The notes beneath the pieces are model-generated. The model searched no databases, had not been told where the DNA came from, and was given only the letters and a program-made list of their open reading frames with translations. A stretch of DNA of 64,000 bases from the NCBI GenBank assembly GCA_947591155.1, contig CANQDA010000003.1:85891-149890 (forward strand). The letters are read 5' to 3'. Positions 8,042 to 16,870 of this stretch are shown here, one piece after another. Position numbers and translations under genes: made by a program. Each line of letters begins with the position of its first letter. Within the stretch, counting starts at the first letter, position 1. Source of the DNA: an uncultured Lachnospiraceae bacterium (lineage in GTDB: Bacteria; Bacillota; Clostridia; Lachnospirales; Lachnospiraceae).

Positions 8042-8779
8042 TCAGACCTCATAGAATCTCTCCCGAAAGGCGCGCGGTGTCTGTCCTGTGCGCGCTTTGA
8101 AGACCCGAATAAAATGGCTTTGGGAGCTGAAAGCTAAAATCGCTCCTATATCCGCACAGGAATAATTTGAGAACTTCAGCATATTGCTCGCCGCCTCAAT
8201 GCGCCTGTCCAGTACATAGTCAGAGATGCTCCTGCCGGTCTCTTTCTTGAACAAAGTGGAGAGATAACTCTCCGTCAAACCCGCCTGTTCCGCCAGATCC
8301 GGCACGGTGATGCGCTGGTGCAAATGCTTGTATATGTAGTCGATGCACGTCGCCACAGGGCGGGAATAAGGCGTCCGCTTGGGAACAGATTGGACTTCTT
8401 TGAGATAAAACTCAAACATCTCCCGCCGAAGTTGACACACCTCCTCCACCGTGTCCAGTTTGTCCATCCTCTGAATGAACAGGTCGCTGCTGTTAAACCC
8501 CCGCTCCTGCTCCATTCCGCCGGCCATAGCCGCCCGGCACGCCAGCGTGGCGGAAGCCACGAACAGATATTTACAGTTGCGCAGCGGATCGTCCGACACA
8601 TGACCCGCGAGGCCTGAAGCGAACATCCGCACCGATTCCTCCACCGTCCCCGGATCGCCGACGCGCAGCATCTCGTACTGCCGCGCGTCCTGTTCATTCG
8701 TGTGATGCCATTTCCCGGTCTCCCGGTGAATGTATTCCATATATCGGAGCTTCTTCTCATCTACGGTCATCGTGCGCAT
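8042..8779 (-). CDS. AraC-family transcriptional regulator
   Basis: 245 codons from the ATG at 8779, preceded by AGAGGG; an in-frame ATG at 8797 is less likely. The C-terminal ~100 residues carry the double helix-turn-helix: HQRITVPDLAEQAGLTESYL, then the second helix region FSSQSHFIRVFKARTGQTP. The N-terminal ~140 residues are helical and unlike the arabinose-binding cupin; they resemble the sensor part of YesN-like regulators. The target is unknown. The small reading frame at 9042 and a MITE-like insertion lie upstream in divergent position. Confidence 0.9.
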   Translation of the reverse strand: MRTMTVDEKKLRYMEYIHRETGKWHHTNEQDARQYEMLRVGDPGTVEESVRMFASGLAGHVSDDPLRNCKYLFVASATLACRAAMAGGMEQERGFNSSDLFIQRMDKLDTVEEVCQLRREMFEFYLKEVQSVPKRTPYSRPVATCIDYIYKHLHQRITVPDLAEQAGLTESYLSTLFKKETGRSISDYVLDRRIEAASNMLKFSNYSCADIGAILAFSSQSHFIRVFKARTGQTPRAFRERFYEV

Positions 8780-8877
8780 GTCGGATCCCTCTTTCATATT
8801 TTAGAATGATTATATTATTAATCATATTATTATGCAATAAAAGCCGCAACCTTTCTGGCATAATATGTTCATCAAAA

Positions 8878-9009
8878 GTTACTGTTCAGACTAGGCCGAA
8901 GCACTTGCTGCTGAGGCCGTAAGAAAGTGATTCAAGAGGCAGTTTGGGCTTCGCGAAGCGAATTTACATGCCCAAACTGCTCGTTACTGGTCACGGAGTG
9001 AACAGTAAC
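8878..9009. mobile_element. MITE-like insertion with 11-bp terminal inverted repeats
   Basis: The element begins GTTACTGTTCA and ends TGAACAGTAAC, exact 11-bp terminal inverted repeats. It contains an inner inverted repeat GCAGTTTGGGC/GCCCAAACTGC and has no coding capacity. The 9-bp word CATCAAAAG occurs on both sides (8870-8878 and 9010-9018), as expected for a target-site duplication. The right end also folds as GTTACTGGTCAC/GTGAACAGTAAC. A partial second copy is at 6646-6672. Confidence 0.7.
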
Positions 9010-9041
9010 CATCAAAAGAAATCATTTGGGAGGGTAAATCG

Positions 9042-9185
9042 ATGAAGAACATGACCAAATTGATGAAAAAGATCCGCAAATATGAAAATCTGGAGACTGG
9101 CCGCAGGCAGTTCAAGCCTCTGGTTCGCCCCACAGCCTATGTGTTTGTAAACAGTATTTGTTTACCCGTGGTATCGAAGATGTAA
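9042..9185 (+). CDS. small 47-residue basic protein, unknown
   Basis: The ATG at 9042 follows GGGAGGG with a 7-nt spacer; the frame closes at TAA 9183-9185. The peptide is Lys/Arg-rich at its start (KNMTKLMKKIRKYEN) and ends with a hydrophobic stretch (YVFVNSICLPVVSKM). No family is recognised. A second AAGGAGG lies right after the stop but leads into no open frame, which suggests a decayed operon. It is divergent from the AraC gene. It may be a gene remnant. Confidence 0.35.
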   Translation: MKNMTKLMKKIRKYENLETGRRQFKPLVRPTAYVFVNSICLPVVSKM

Positions 9186-9226
9186 GGAGGCGTCTGCACG
9201 ATCTTCTTTCCGAAAAGTCATAGCTC

Positions 9227-10120
9227 TTAAGATAGCTCGTTCTTGCTTAAAAGGTATTTTGTGTGCTCAATAAATTTTTTCATGGGCATATTCATCGGCT
9301 GCTCCCGCTTCCACGCAAAGGCAACGGACGCGGTCAACGAAGGTGCAAGCGGCCGGAAAACGACTCCCGCTCCGTCTCTAAAAGGCAGCGAGCCTTCCAC
9401 CACGATCGCGTAGCCGTATCCTTTGCGGACGAGCAGCGCGATGTTCGTCGTCAGGTTCCCGGTATACGCGATATTCAAACGCTTAAATCGCTTCCCAAAC
9501 CAGTTCGCGAGCTCCCCCTGCACATTGAGCCGTCTCGGCAGGATCAACGGGAGAGATTCCAGCTGCTCCGCGCGGATCGTATCGTTTCGGGCAAGCGGAT
9601 CGTCCTCTCGCATCAGCACGGCCCAGCGCTCCCTTCCTGCAAGACGGATATATTCAAATTTCTCCATGCTGATCGGCTCCAGTAGAATCCCCACATCCAT
9701 GTTTCCATGCTCGATCTGCTCCTTTACGACGTCGGCCGTCGCCGTGTAGAAGTCAAACCGCACCCGCGGATACTTTTCCCGGAATGATCCGCAGAGATCG
9801 GCGATCTGTTCCATCGCGCCAAACTCACCGGCACCGATGCTGATCACGCCCTGCACCTGTTCTTCCTGCACCAGAAGTTCCTCCACAGTCTTGTCCGACA
9901 AGGCGATGATCTCCTCGGCTCGGCGCCGGAGCAGCATCCCCGCATCCGTCAGGACAATTTTCCGTGTGCCCCTGTCAAACAGTTTTACGCCGACTTCCTC
10001 CTCCAGCTGCGCAAGCTGCCTTGAAAGGGTCGGCTGCGTGATATGCAGCACTTCCGCGGCTTTTGTGATGCTCTCCTCACGAACGACCGCGAGAAAATAT
10101 TTCAATACACGGATCTCCAT
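9227..10120 (-). CDS. LysR-family transcriptional regulator
   Basis: 297 codons; GAAGGGAAGG precedes the start. The N-terminal winged helix-turn-helix reads LKYFLAVVREESITKAAEVL and ITQPTLSRQLAQLEEEVGVK, followed by the LysR substrate-binding domain (ISIGAGEFGAMEQIADLC onwards). It binds DNA as a tetramer and responds to a small co-inducer. It sits 80 bp downstream of the aldo/keto reductase gene at 10200 on the same strand, so the two may be coordinated. The effector is unknown. Confidence 0.92.
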   Translation of the reverse strand: MEIRVLKYFLAVVREESITKAAEVLHITQPTLSRQLAQLEEEVGVKLFDRGTRKIVLTDAGMLLRRRAEEIIALSDKTVEELLVQEEQVQGVISIGAGEFGAMEQIADLCGSFREKYPRVRFDFYTATADVVKEQIEHGNMDVGILLEPISMEKFEYIRLAGRERWAVLMREDDPLARNDTIRAEQLESLPLILPRRLNVQGELANWFGKRFKRLNIAYTGNLTTNIALLVRKGYGYAIVVEGSLPFRDGAGVVFRPLAPSLTASVAFAWKREQPMNMPMKKFIEHTKYLLSKNELS

Positions 10121-10199
10121 AAATGACCTTCCCTTCGGTTTCGGTTTTCATCATATTCATCTCAAGCTTTCATATCGCCTGTCATCGATCGGCTTCAGC

Positions 10200-11210
10200 T
10201 TACACTACATTTCCCGCCTTCTGCTTCCCGTTCTGCGCCATCACCCCAACAAGGGCGTGCGGAACATACAGTTCTTCCAGATAGTCGATCTCCTGCTGCG
10301 TCAGCTCCAGATCCACGGCGTTCACCGCGCCCTCCACATGGGAAAACTTTGTCGCTCCGACCACCGGCGCAGTCACCTTTGTGAGAAGCCACGCCAGAGA
10401 GATCTCCGTCATGGAAACGCCGCGCTGATCAGCCAGTTCCGCCACACGGGCGATGATCCGGCCGTCTGCTTCCGCCGTAGTGTCGTATTTGAATTTCGCG
10501 TAGGTGTCCTGCTCCAATCGCTTAGACGTCTCACCGGGACGTTTGGAGAGCCGGCCGCCGGCTAAGGCGCTGTACGGCGTCATAGCGATGTTCTGATCGG
10601 CGCAGAAAGGCGCCATCTCCCGCTCTTCCTCGCGGGCGATCAGATTGTAATGCCCCTGAATGGATACAAATTCTGTAAGGCCATGTTCCCTTGCGTAGAA
10701 ATTGGCCTTGGCAAGCTGCCACGCAAAGCAGTTGGAGATACCGATATACCGAACCTTTCCCGCCCTGACCGCGCTGTGCAGTCCTTCCATGATCTCCTCC
10801 ATCGGCGTGTGGTAGTCCCACATATGATAGATATAGAGATCAACATAGTCCATGCCGAGGTTTTTCAGGCTCTGGTCCAGATTATGTTCGATGTGCTTCT
10901 GCCCGCTCACCCCCGCGTCAATCTCATCCTGCGTCCGGGGCGTGAATTTTGTGGCGATCACAAAATCGTCCCGCTTCGCGAAGTCCCGCAGCGCCCTGCC
11001 CACATACTGCTCGCTGGTGCCGTTCTGATACGCGATCGCTGTATCGTAAAAATTGATGCCAAGGTCAAGTCCGTGTCGGATGATCTCCCTCGTCTGCGCT
11101 TCGTCCACCGTCCAGCTGTGCTGGCCGGCAGCCGCGTTGCCAAAGCCCATGCACCCCATGCAGATGCGGGACACCGTCAGGTCTGAGTTGCCAAGTTTCG
11201 TGTACTTCAT
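10200..11210 (-). CDS. aldo/keto reductase
   Basis: 336 codons from the ATG at 11210, set by AAGGAGG; an in-frame start at 11243 is upstream of that site. The (beta/alpha)8 oxidoreductase signature is clear: MGCMGFG near the start, NFYDTAIAYQNGTSEQYVG with catalytic Asp and Tyr, the Lys in VIATKFTPR, the His in VDLYIYHMWD, and GKVRYIGISN. It reduces aldehydes or ketones with NADPH in the cytosol; the substrate is unknown. It is one of three aldo/keto reductases in 9 kb, none closely alike by eye. Confidence 0.93.
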   Translation of the reverse strand: MKYTKLGNSDLTVSRICMGCMGFGNAAAGQHSWTVDEAQTREIIRHGLDLGINFYDTAIAYQNGTSEQYVGRALRDFAKRDDFVIATKFTPRTQDEIDAGVSGQKHIEHNLDQSLKNLGMDYVDLYIYHMWDYHTPMEEIMEGLHSAVRAGKVRYIGISNCFAWQLAKANFYAREHGLTEFVSIQGHYNLIAREEEREMAPFCADQNIAMTPYSALAGGRLSKRPGETSKRLEQDTYAKFKYDTTAEADGRIIARVAELADQRGVSMTEISLAWLLTKVTAPVVGATKFSHVEGAVNAVDLELTQQEIDYLEELYVPHALVGVMAQNGKQKAGNVV

Positions 11211-11277
11211 TGTCTGCGCCTCCTTATTTGAACCTTTTTGCATGCAATGAAACGTAATTCATAAATTGCTCTCTTCT

Positions 11278-12663
11278 CTATATGACTTTCATACCGCGCC
11301 ACTTGCCGCCCCGATAACGGAGCAGATCAAGCGCGGCCTTTACCGTCCAGTCGATCCCCATCGCCAGCGCAATGCCGACGACGCCCAGATGCAGCCACAG
11401 CGCCAGCGCAAAAGACAGCGCCGTCCGCAGCACCACCGTACAGAAAATGGCGGAGTACATGGCGAATTTCACATCCCCCGCGGCCCTCAGCCCTGCCGCC
11501 AAAGGCATTGAGAAGGGCTGAATGATCGCTGCAAAAAGGTTGTGGATCACTACGATTAGGAACACCAGCCGCTTCGTCTCAGCTGTGATGTCATAGAGCG
11601 GCAGAATGACGGGCAGGAAAAGCAGGACCACCGCGTTCCACAAGACCGCCAGCAGCACCGTCAGCCGGGTGAGCTTGCGCATGTAATAGTCCGCGGCGTC
11701 GGCGTCCTTCGCGCCCATGCACTGTCCGACCACCGTGATATACACCGGAGACATGGCTACGCTCACCAGCGCGGCAAAACTCCAGATCGTCTGTCCGATG
11801 CCGTTTGCCGCGATCTGCGCCGTTCCCAAAGTGGCAATCAGGGAACCAAGCACCACCTTCGCGAGCTGGAACAGTCCGTTCTCAATGCCGCCCGGCACCG
11901 CGATCTTCAAGATACGCCATGCCATCTCTTTGTGAAAACGCAGCGCCTTCCTGACGCGCAGGCAGACATCGTTCCTTTCGTTCATGCAAAGCACGGTCAT
12001 GACAACAGCGGCGAAGTACCAGGAGATCGTCGTGGGCCACGCCACGCCCGCAGCTCCCGCATGAAGCGCGAAGACCCCGATCGCGTTACCCGCCACGTTG
12101 ATCAGATTCATCGCGATGGACACAAACATCGTCGTCCGGGTCTTCCCCATGCTGCGGTAAAGCGCCGCGCTCGCGTTGTAGACGGCGTTTGCCGGGAAGG
12201 ACAGGATCACGATTCGCAGATAGACCCGGCAGGCGTCCATGACCGCAGGCTCCACGCCGCCGTACAGCCCCGAGAGGATCGCGTTCCCCAGCAGAAGCAT
12301 CGCAATCGTGCAGACCAGTGAGAGCACCGCGTTGATATGGAAGATCTGCGAGGCCGCAAGGTCCGCGTTCTCCCGCTCTTTGCTGCCCAGATACTGCGAG
12401 ACGACGACCGCGCCGCCTGTCGCCACGGCGGTGAACAGATACAGAAAGATGGTGTAGATCATCGTATCCAGCGACACGCCGGAGACGGTCGCCTCCCCGG
12501 CGTAGCTGACCATCAGTGTGTCCGCGAGTCCCACCACCACCTGCAGCAGCTGTTCGATCAGCAGCGGGATGATCATCGCCCGGAGGGCGGCGTTGTCAAA
12601 GGGACGGATCCCTGCGGCAAACTGTTTTTTCGGTTCGATTATATTCTCCGGAATGGAAGACAT
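11278..12663 (-). CDS. MATE-family multidrug/Na+ antiporter
   Basis: 461 codons from the ATG at 12663, giving the usual MATE length of 450-460 residues. The frame stays open to a TTG at 12771 but that extension is hydrophilic and has no site of its own. Twelve hydrophobic segments are expected, starting at PLLIEQLLQVVVGLADTLMV, followed by the MATE-typical GGAVVVSQYLGSKERENADL and, in the second half, the matching IGQTIWSFAALVSVAMSPVY and VVGQCMGAKDADAADYY. The family exports cationic drugs or metabolites in exchange for Na+ or H+. A 10-bp inverted repeat lies upstream at 12775-12824. Confidence 0.9.
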   Translation of the reverse strand: MSSIPENIIEPKKQFAAGIRPFDNAALRAMIIPLLIEQLLQVVVGLADTLMVSYAGEATVSGVSLDTMIYTIFLYLFTAVATGGAVVVSQYLGSKERENADLAASQIFHINAVLSLVCTIAMLLLGNAILSGLYGGVEPAVMDACRVYLRIVILSFPANAVYNASAALYRSMGKTRTTMFVSIAMNLINVAGNAIGVFALHAGAAGVAWPTTISWYFAAVVMTVLCMNERNDVCLRVRKALRFHKEMAWRILKIAVPGGIENGLFQLAKVVLGSLIATLGTAQIAANGIGQTIWSFAALVSVAMSPVYITVVGQCMGAKDADAADYYMRKLTRLTVLLAVLWNAVVLLFLPVILPLYDITAETKRLVFLIVVIHNLFAAIIQPFSMPLAAGLRAAGDVKFAMYSAIFCTVVLRTALSFALALWLHLGVVGIALAMGIDWTVKAALDLLRYRGGKWRGMKVI

Positions 12664-12774
12664 TCTGCGCTCTGCGGCCTCCTCTTTCAGGCGCCGGATT
12701 ATTTCCTGCGCTCCCTCGCCTTTAAATAAAAAAGTATAAGTGTCAGTGTAATATGGTCTATCCTGTCGCAAAAA

Positions 12775-12824
12775 AATGTAAGTGCAGATCCGCGCGCTCT
12801 GTGTTGCGTTTCCACACTTACATT
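12775..12824. promoter_or_regulatory. 10-bp inverted repeat upstream of the MATE gene
   Basis: AATGTAAGTG (12775-12784) and CACTTACATT (12815-12824) are exact inverse complements 30 bp apart. The position, 110-160 bp before the MATE start, fits an operator or a leader hairpin. No binding protein can be named. Confidence 0.35.
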
Positions 12825-12911
12825 ATATCGGAACAATTATTTTATATCAAATACTTTATTTTTATTCCTTATCGATGCCTAAAAGGCATTCTTTGCGTTT
12901 AGGCCGATTCT

Positions 12912-14675
12912 TTACTCGATCGTGATACGACCCTCGCCGTTCACATCCGCGTAGCCCGTCACGTTCGGCAGTCCGTCGCCGTCGCTGTCCTCGAAGGACT
13001 GCACGTAATTCGCGAGCACCATGTAGTCCTCCATCACGTAGTCGATGATGTTCGTCGCGCCGTCGAACATGGAGAAGCCGTCGCCAAGGTCGCGCAGCGT
13101 GTAATTGTAGCCCGCGAGGTTGTACTTCGCGTTCACATCCAGAGGCTTGTATTCGCCGCTCTCGCGGTCGAGGATCTGCACGTCCTTCACGCGGTAATCG
13201 CCCGCAACGCCCGTGAACACGCCCTTGTCGTCCATCGTCGCCGTGGACTCGATGCTCGTGTCGATCGTGTACTTCGCGCCCGCGATGTGCAGGAAGCCGC
13301 CGATCTCCTCGCCGGTGCCTACGCCGCGAGCGCCGAACTCAAGCGCGTCGAGAAGCTGCTGCCCGGTCACCTCGATCATGCAGGCCACGTTGCCGAAGGT
13401 GTGCATGTTCTTACAGGTGAGGTAGCTGATGTCGCCCGTGATCGCCTCGTTGCGGATACCGCCGCCGTTCATGATCGCGACGTCCACCGGATAGCCGTCC
13501 ACCACATTTGTCTGGTCAAACAGATAATACAGCGCGTCCGCCGCGAAATCGCCGGAGTTTGTCTCCTGGCTGCGCACCAGACGATTGCCGTCCGCGTCGA
13601 AGTTGTCGAGCACCTCATCCGTGGTGCCGATCACCTGGCCGAGCTCGTCATTCACCTCGGTGATCCATGCGCTCTCAACCTCCGCGACCGCATCCGCCGT
13701 CTCATCCGCGACAACATCCTCCAGGGACCCGCCCGCAGCCGCCTGCGCCATATAATTGTCGTAAAGCCTTGCCTTTACATTGTCCGCCTCGAGAAGCTCG
13801 GTCGTGATCTCGCCCTCCGGAGAGATCGTCATCTGTCCGAGCGCATTGAAATAGGAGCCGGTCTGCGTCAGGACGACCTCGTTCTCCTCCTCATCGAGCA
13901 CCACTTCCATCGGAAGGGTCGTGTGCGAGTGTCCGTCAATGAATGCGTCGAAGCCCGTCGTGTTCGCGATGACCTCCTCGGACGTCCACGGGATAGACGA
14001 AGGATCTACGCCCAGATGTCCGAGTCCGATGACGATGTCCGCCTCCGCGGATGCCTCGTCGATCGCCTCCTGCACCGTGTCGTAAAGATCGCTGCCGTCG
14101 TTTCCGCCAGCGATGCCGTAGATGTAATTGCCGTTCTCATCCTGGAAGTAAGCCGGCGTTGACTTTGTGAAGGATTCCGGCGTGGTGACGCCGACCAGCG
14201 CGATCTTCTGCCCGCCGACCTCGAACACCTTATAGGAATCGAGCACATTTTCACCCTTCTCACCGTTCTCCTCATGGTAGAAGTTGCAGGACAGGTACGG
14301 ATACTCCGCCTTCTCGATCGTGGCGAGCGCACCCTCCATGCCATAGTCAAACTCATGATTGCCCAGTGTAGCCGCGTCATACTTCGCCGCGTTCATCAGA
14401 TCTACGATAGACGAGCCCTTATCCATGGAGCCGTAGGCCGTACCCTGAATGTGATCTCCCGCGTCCACCAGCAGCACGTTGTCAAACGTGTCGCGGTAGC
14501 GCGCGACCAGAGAATAGCCAAGATCTCCGTCGATATACGTGTGCACGTCGTTCGTGTAGAGAATCGTGACCGGCTCCGCGCCTGTAGCCTCAGTCGCGTC
14601 CTCAGCCGCCGCGGCGGGCAGCCAGAGCGTGGAAAGGATAAGCGGAAGTGTCAAAGCAGCAGCAAATTTCCTCAT
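12912..14675 (-). CDS. secreted 5'-nucleotidase / UDP-sugar hydrolase family metallophosphatase
   Basis: 587 codons from the ATG at 14675 after CAGGAGG. Residues 1-24 form a signal peptide (KFAAALTLPLILSTLWLPAAAA). The N-terminal calcineurin-like domain holds its dimetal motifs: ILYTNDVHTYID, LLVDAGDHIQG, LGNHEFDYG, GLGHLGVD and IDGHSHT. The C-terminal 5'-nucleotidase domain contains NSGDFAADALYYL, AIMNGGGIRNE and DLGDGFSMFDGA, which bind the nucleotide base. It should dephosphorylate nucleotides outside the cell. There is no LPXTG anchor. The protein ends with two acidic DxDGDG/DVNGEG-like loops that resemble EF-hand or half-dockerin calcium sites. Confidence 0.93.
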   Translation of the reverse strand: MRKFAAALTLPLILSTLWLPAAAAEDATEATGAEPVTILYTNDVHTYIDGDLGYSLVARYRDTFDNVLLVDAGDHIQGTAYGSMDKGSSIVDLMNAAKYDAATLGNHEFDYGMEGALATIEKAEYPYLSCNFYHEENGEKGENVLDSYKVFEVGGQKIALVGVTTPESFTKSTPAYFQDENGNYIYGIAGGNDGSDLYDTVQEAIDEASAEADIVIGLGHLGVDPSSIPWTSEEVIANTTGFDAFIDGHSHTTLPMEVVLDEEENEVVLTQTGSYFNALGQMTISPEGEITTELLEADNVKARLYDNYMAQAAAGGSLEDVVADETADAVAEVESAWITEVNDELGQVIGTTDEVLDNFDADGNRLVRSQETNSGDFAADALYYLFDQTNVVDGYPVDVAIMNGGGIRNEAITGDISYLTCKNMHTFGNVACMIEVTGQQLLDALEFGARGVGTGEEIGGFLHIAGAKYTIDTSIESTATMDDKGVFTGVAGDYRVKDVQILDRESGEYKPLDVNAKYNLAGYNYTLRDLGDGFSMFDGATNIIDYVMEDYMVLANYVQSFEDSDGDGLPNVTGYADVNGEGRITIE

Positions 14676-14886
14676 GTGAATACCTCCTGTTTTATATTGT
14701 GCAGCCAAAATCGTGCTTGCGGAAAACATTATACTACAATTTTCCGTTTTAGGCTACAATGTTTTATGGTCGTAAAAAAGTAAATTTGCACTCAAATGCA
14801 TAAACTTCGTTTTTTCGGCCGATTATGCAGAGATTCTTCCGTGTAAACGAGAGAATCCGAAATGACAGCCGGAATTACTTTCCCGT

Positions 14887-16107
14887 TTAACTCACAATAT
14901 GCCTCCTCATGTACTCCACCGTTTTATGAAGCGTATCCATCTGATAGATCTGCTCCAGATGTCCCGCGAAATCGAGCCCATAGCGCCCTTGCAGCGCATC
15001 AAGCGCCTTTTTGAGCTCCTCCTCCCGCTGACGGCGGGCTTCCGTAAAATAGTCTTCCAGCGTAAGCTGGCGTCCTTCTTCCCCGGACAGATTGTAAATG
15101 CCTACGCCGATCAGACGCACCGGGCGTTTTTCCACATGCTCCAGCAGCTTAACAGCCTCTCGCCAGATCACGACGGCAGAGTCACAGTCAGCCGTAATCT
15201 TTGAACGGGTAATCCCCTTCATATCGGCATAGGTGAGTTTCAGTGTGACGCCGTTTCCATGCAGTTCATGACGTTTCGCCCGACGCTCCACGCAAAGCGC
15301 AAGCAGAACAAGGACATCTTTCAGAAGTTCATAATTACTCACATCTTTCTGGAAGGTAACCTCCCGGCTGATCGATTTCGCATCCTGCGGACGATACGGC
15401 GTGACTTTCCGTTCATCAATGCCAAAGGCAAGCCTTGTGATCCATCTCCCCTGTTTTCCCAGAAGCCGGATAACCCTCTCCTGCTTTTCCTGTATATCAC
15501 GAACCGTACGAATTCCCGCGGCGTGCAGCTTCGCAGCCGTCATCTCTCCCACAGTGTAAAGCACACGCACGTCACGGTCAATGATCAGATCTACAAAATC
15601 TCGGGCCGTTGGAATCTCAAAATACCCGTCCGGCTTTTTCTCCTCGCTTGCCATTTTTGCCGCCGTTTTTGAATAAGCCACACCCACGGAACAGGTAAGC
15701 CCTGCCTCGTCCCGTGTACGCTGCTTGATCGCACGGGCAATCTTACGCGCCCCTTCCAGATCTTTCGCCCGTTCCGTCACATCCAGGTACGCTTCGTCCA
15801 GCGCGATCGTCTCCGCCGCAGATGCATACTCGTTCCAGATCTCGTGGAGCTGCCCGGATACGGCTCTATACTTGTCAATGTTCGGGCGCATATAGATTCC
15901 GTTCGGACAAAGCCTGTACGCTTCTTTGATATTCATTGCGGAATGGACGCCGTATTTCCTTGCCTCATAGCTGCAGGTGGCGACCACGCCGCGTTCGGCA
16001 GGCAAGGCGCCTATGATCAGCGGCTTCCCGCGCAAGGCAGGATTATCCCGTATCTCTACGGAGGCAAAAAAAGCGTCCATATCTACATGAATGATGATCT
16101 GCTCCAT
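14887..16107 (-). CDS. dinB: DNA polymerase IV (Y-family)
   Basis: 406 codons; GGAGGAG immediately precedes the start. The Y-family catalytic core is complete: IIHVDMDAFFASVE with its metal-binding Asp residues, VVATCSYEARKYGVHSAM, and the second acidic site ETIALDEAYLDVT. The helix-hairpin-helix region and little-finger domain follow (DVRVLYTVGEMTAAKLHAAG, SISREVTFQKDV). It carries out error-prone lesion bypass. No clear LexA box is visible in the 185 bp upstream, so SOS control is not shown here. Confidence 0.95.
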   Translation of the reverse strand: MEQIIIHVDMDAFFASVEIRDNPALRGKPLIIGALPAERGVVATCSYEARKYGVHSAMNIKEAYRLCPNGIYMRPNIDKYRAVSGQLHEIWNEYASAAETIALDEAYLDVTERAKDLEGARKIARAIKQRTRDEAGLTCSVGVAYSKTAAKMASEEKKPDGYFEIPTARDFVDLIIDRDVRVLYTVGEMTAAKLHAAGIRTVRDIQEKQERVIRLLGKQGRWITRLAFGIDERKVTPYRPQDAKSISREVTFQKDVSNYELLKDVLVLLALCVERRAKRHELHGNGVTLKLTYADMKGITRSKITADCDSAVVIWREAVKLLEHVEKRPVRLIGVGIYNLSGEEGRQLTLEDYFTEARRQREEELKKALDALQGRYGLDFAGHLEQIYQMDTLHKTVEYMRRHIVS

Positions 16108-16293
16108 GTTCTCCTCCTGCGGGAATCAGATAAATGGTCGACCTTACGGAAAACATTATATCATAAAAAGTGCACAATTTGCGCAAAAATCCGCAGGCGT
16201 ATACGTACCTGCGGGTTTTAAAACTCCATGTGCTTAACTCGAATCAAAGTCAATTACAGCGCGAACCAAAATAATAACTATTTGCGATAGACA

Positions 16294-16857
16294 TTATTCC
16301 TCAACGGAAAACACCGCCGTGATACTGCCGTCGCCGAGCGCTTTCTCCCATCCTGTCAAATCGTCGATGTGACCGATCCTCGTGTAACTCCATGAATTGG
16401 AGCCGTAAAACATCACGATATTGTCGCCGTTGTACAAAACAATGTCGCCCGCGCCGGTTGTGGTCTGGCGGTTGTCCGTGGTGAGGCTCCGTCCCAGGGA
16501 ACCAACCTTTTCAAAGCCGGAGTAATCGCTCATGCCAATGGACACCGGCGCTTCCTTCATCATATCGACAAGTTCTCGTACTGCTGCGTTATCCTCCAGG
16601 GTTACGGTAAAGGACTGCTCTCCGATCTGAACATTCATTTTCATTGCTGTATCAACCTCCGTTTCTTCACTTTCATCCGACGCCACACGTTTCAAGTCAT
16701 TCGTTTCCGTCTGTCCGGATGTGCGTTCTGTCTGCCGGATTGTTTCTACGGATGTCGATTCTGCTTCTGATGCTTCTGATTCCTGACCGACCGAGCCGCA
16801 GGCGACAATATTCATCATAAGCATGATTGCCGCAAAAGTAATCCATGCCTTTTTCAT
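16294..16857 (-). CDS. lipoprotein with cyclophilin-like domain
   Basis: 187 codons from the ATG at 16857 (GAGGTG site); a start at 16869 is possible. The signal peptide ends in a lipobox-like MNIVAC, so Cys is probably lipid-modified and the protein is membrane-anchored outside. A Ser/Glu/Thr-rich linker of about 50 residues follows. The C-terminal ~115 residues match the bacterial cyclophilin-like fold (MNVQIGEQSFTVTLEDN, LTTDNRQTTTGAGDIVLYNG, NIVMFYGSNSWSYTRIGHI). Prolyl-isomerase activity is not established for this family. It starts 14 bp after the aldo/keto reductase stop and is surely cotranscribed with it. Confidence 0.82.
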   Translation of the reverse strand: MKKAWITFAAIMLMMNIVACGSVGQESEASEAESTSVETIRQTERTSGQTETNDLKRVASDESEETEVDTAMKMNVQIGEQSFTVTLEDNAAVRELVDMMKEAPVSIGMSDYSGFEKVGSLGRSLTTDNRQTTTGAGDIVLYNGDNIVMFYGSNSWSYTRIGHIDDLTGWEKALGDGSITAVFSVEE

Positions 16858-16870
16858 AAAGCACCTCATT

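Noticed and set aside
12875..12889. ATGCCT/AGGCAT hairpin as terminator of the nucleotidase gene
   Set aside because: The stem is only 6 bp and no T-run follows on the minus strand.
16108..16293. LexA/SOS box upstream of dinB
   Set aside because: No GAAC-N4-GTTC-like dyad could be seen in the gap.
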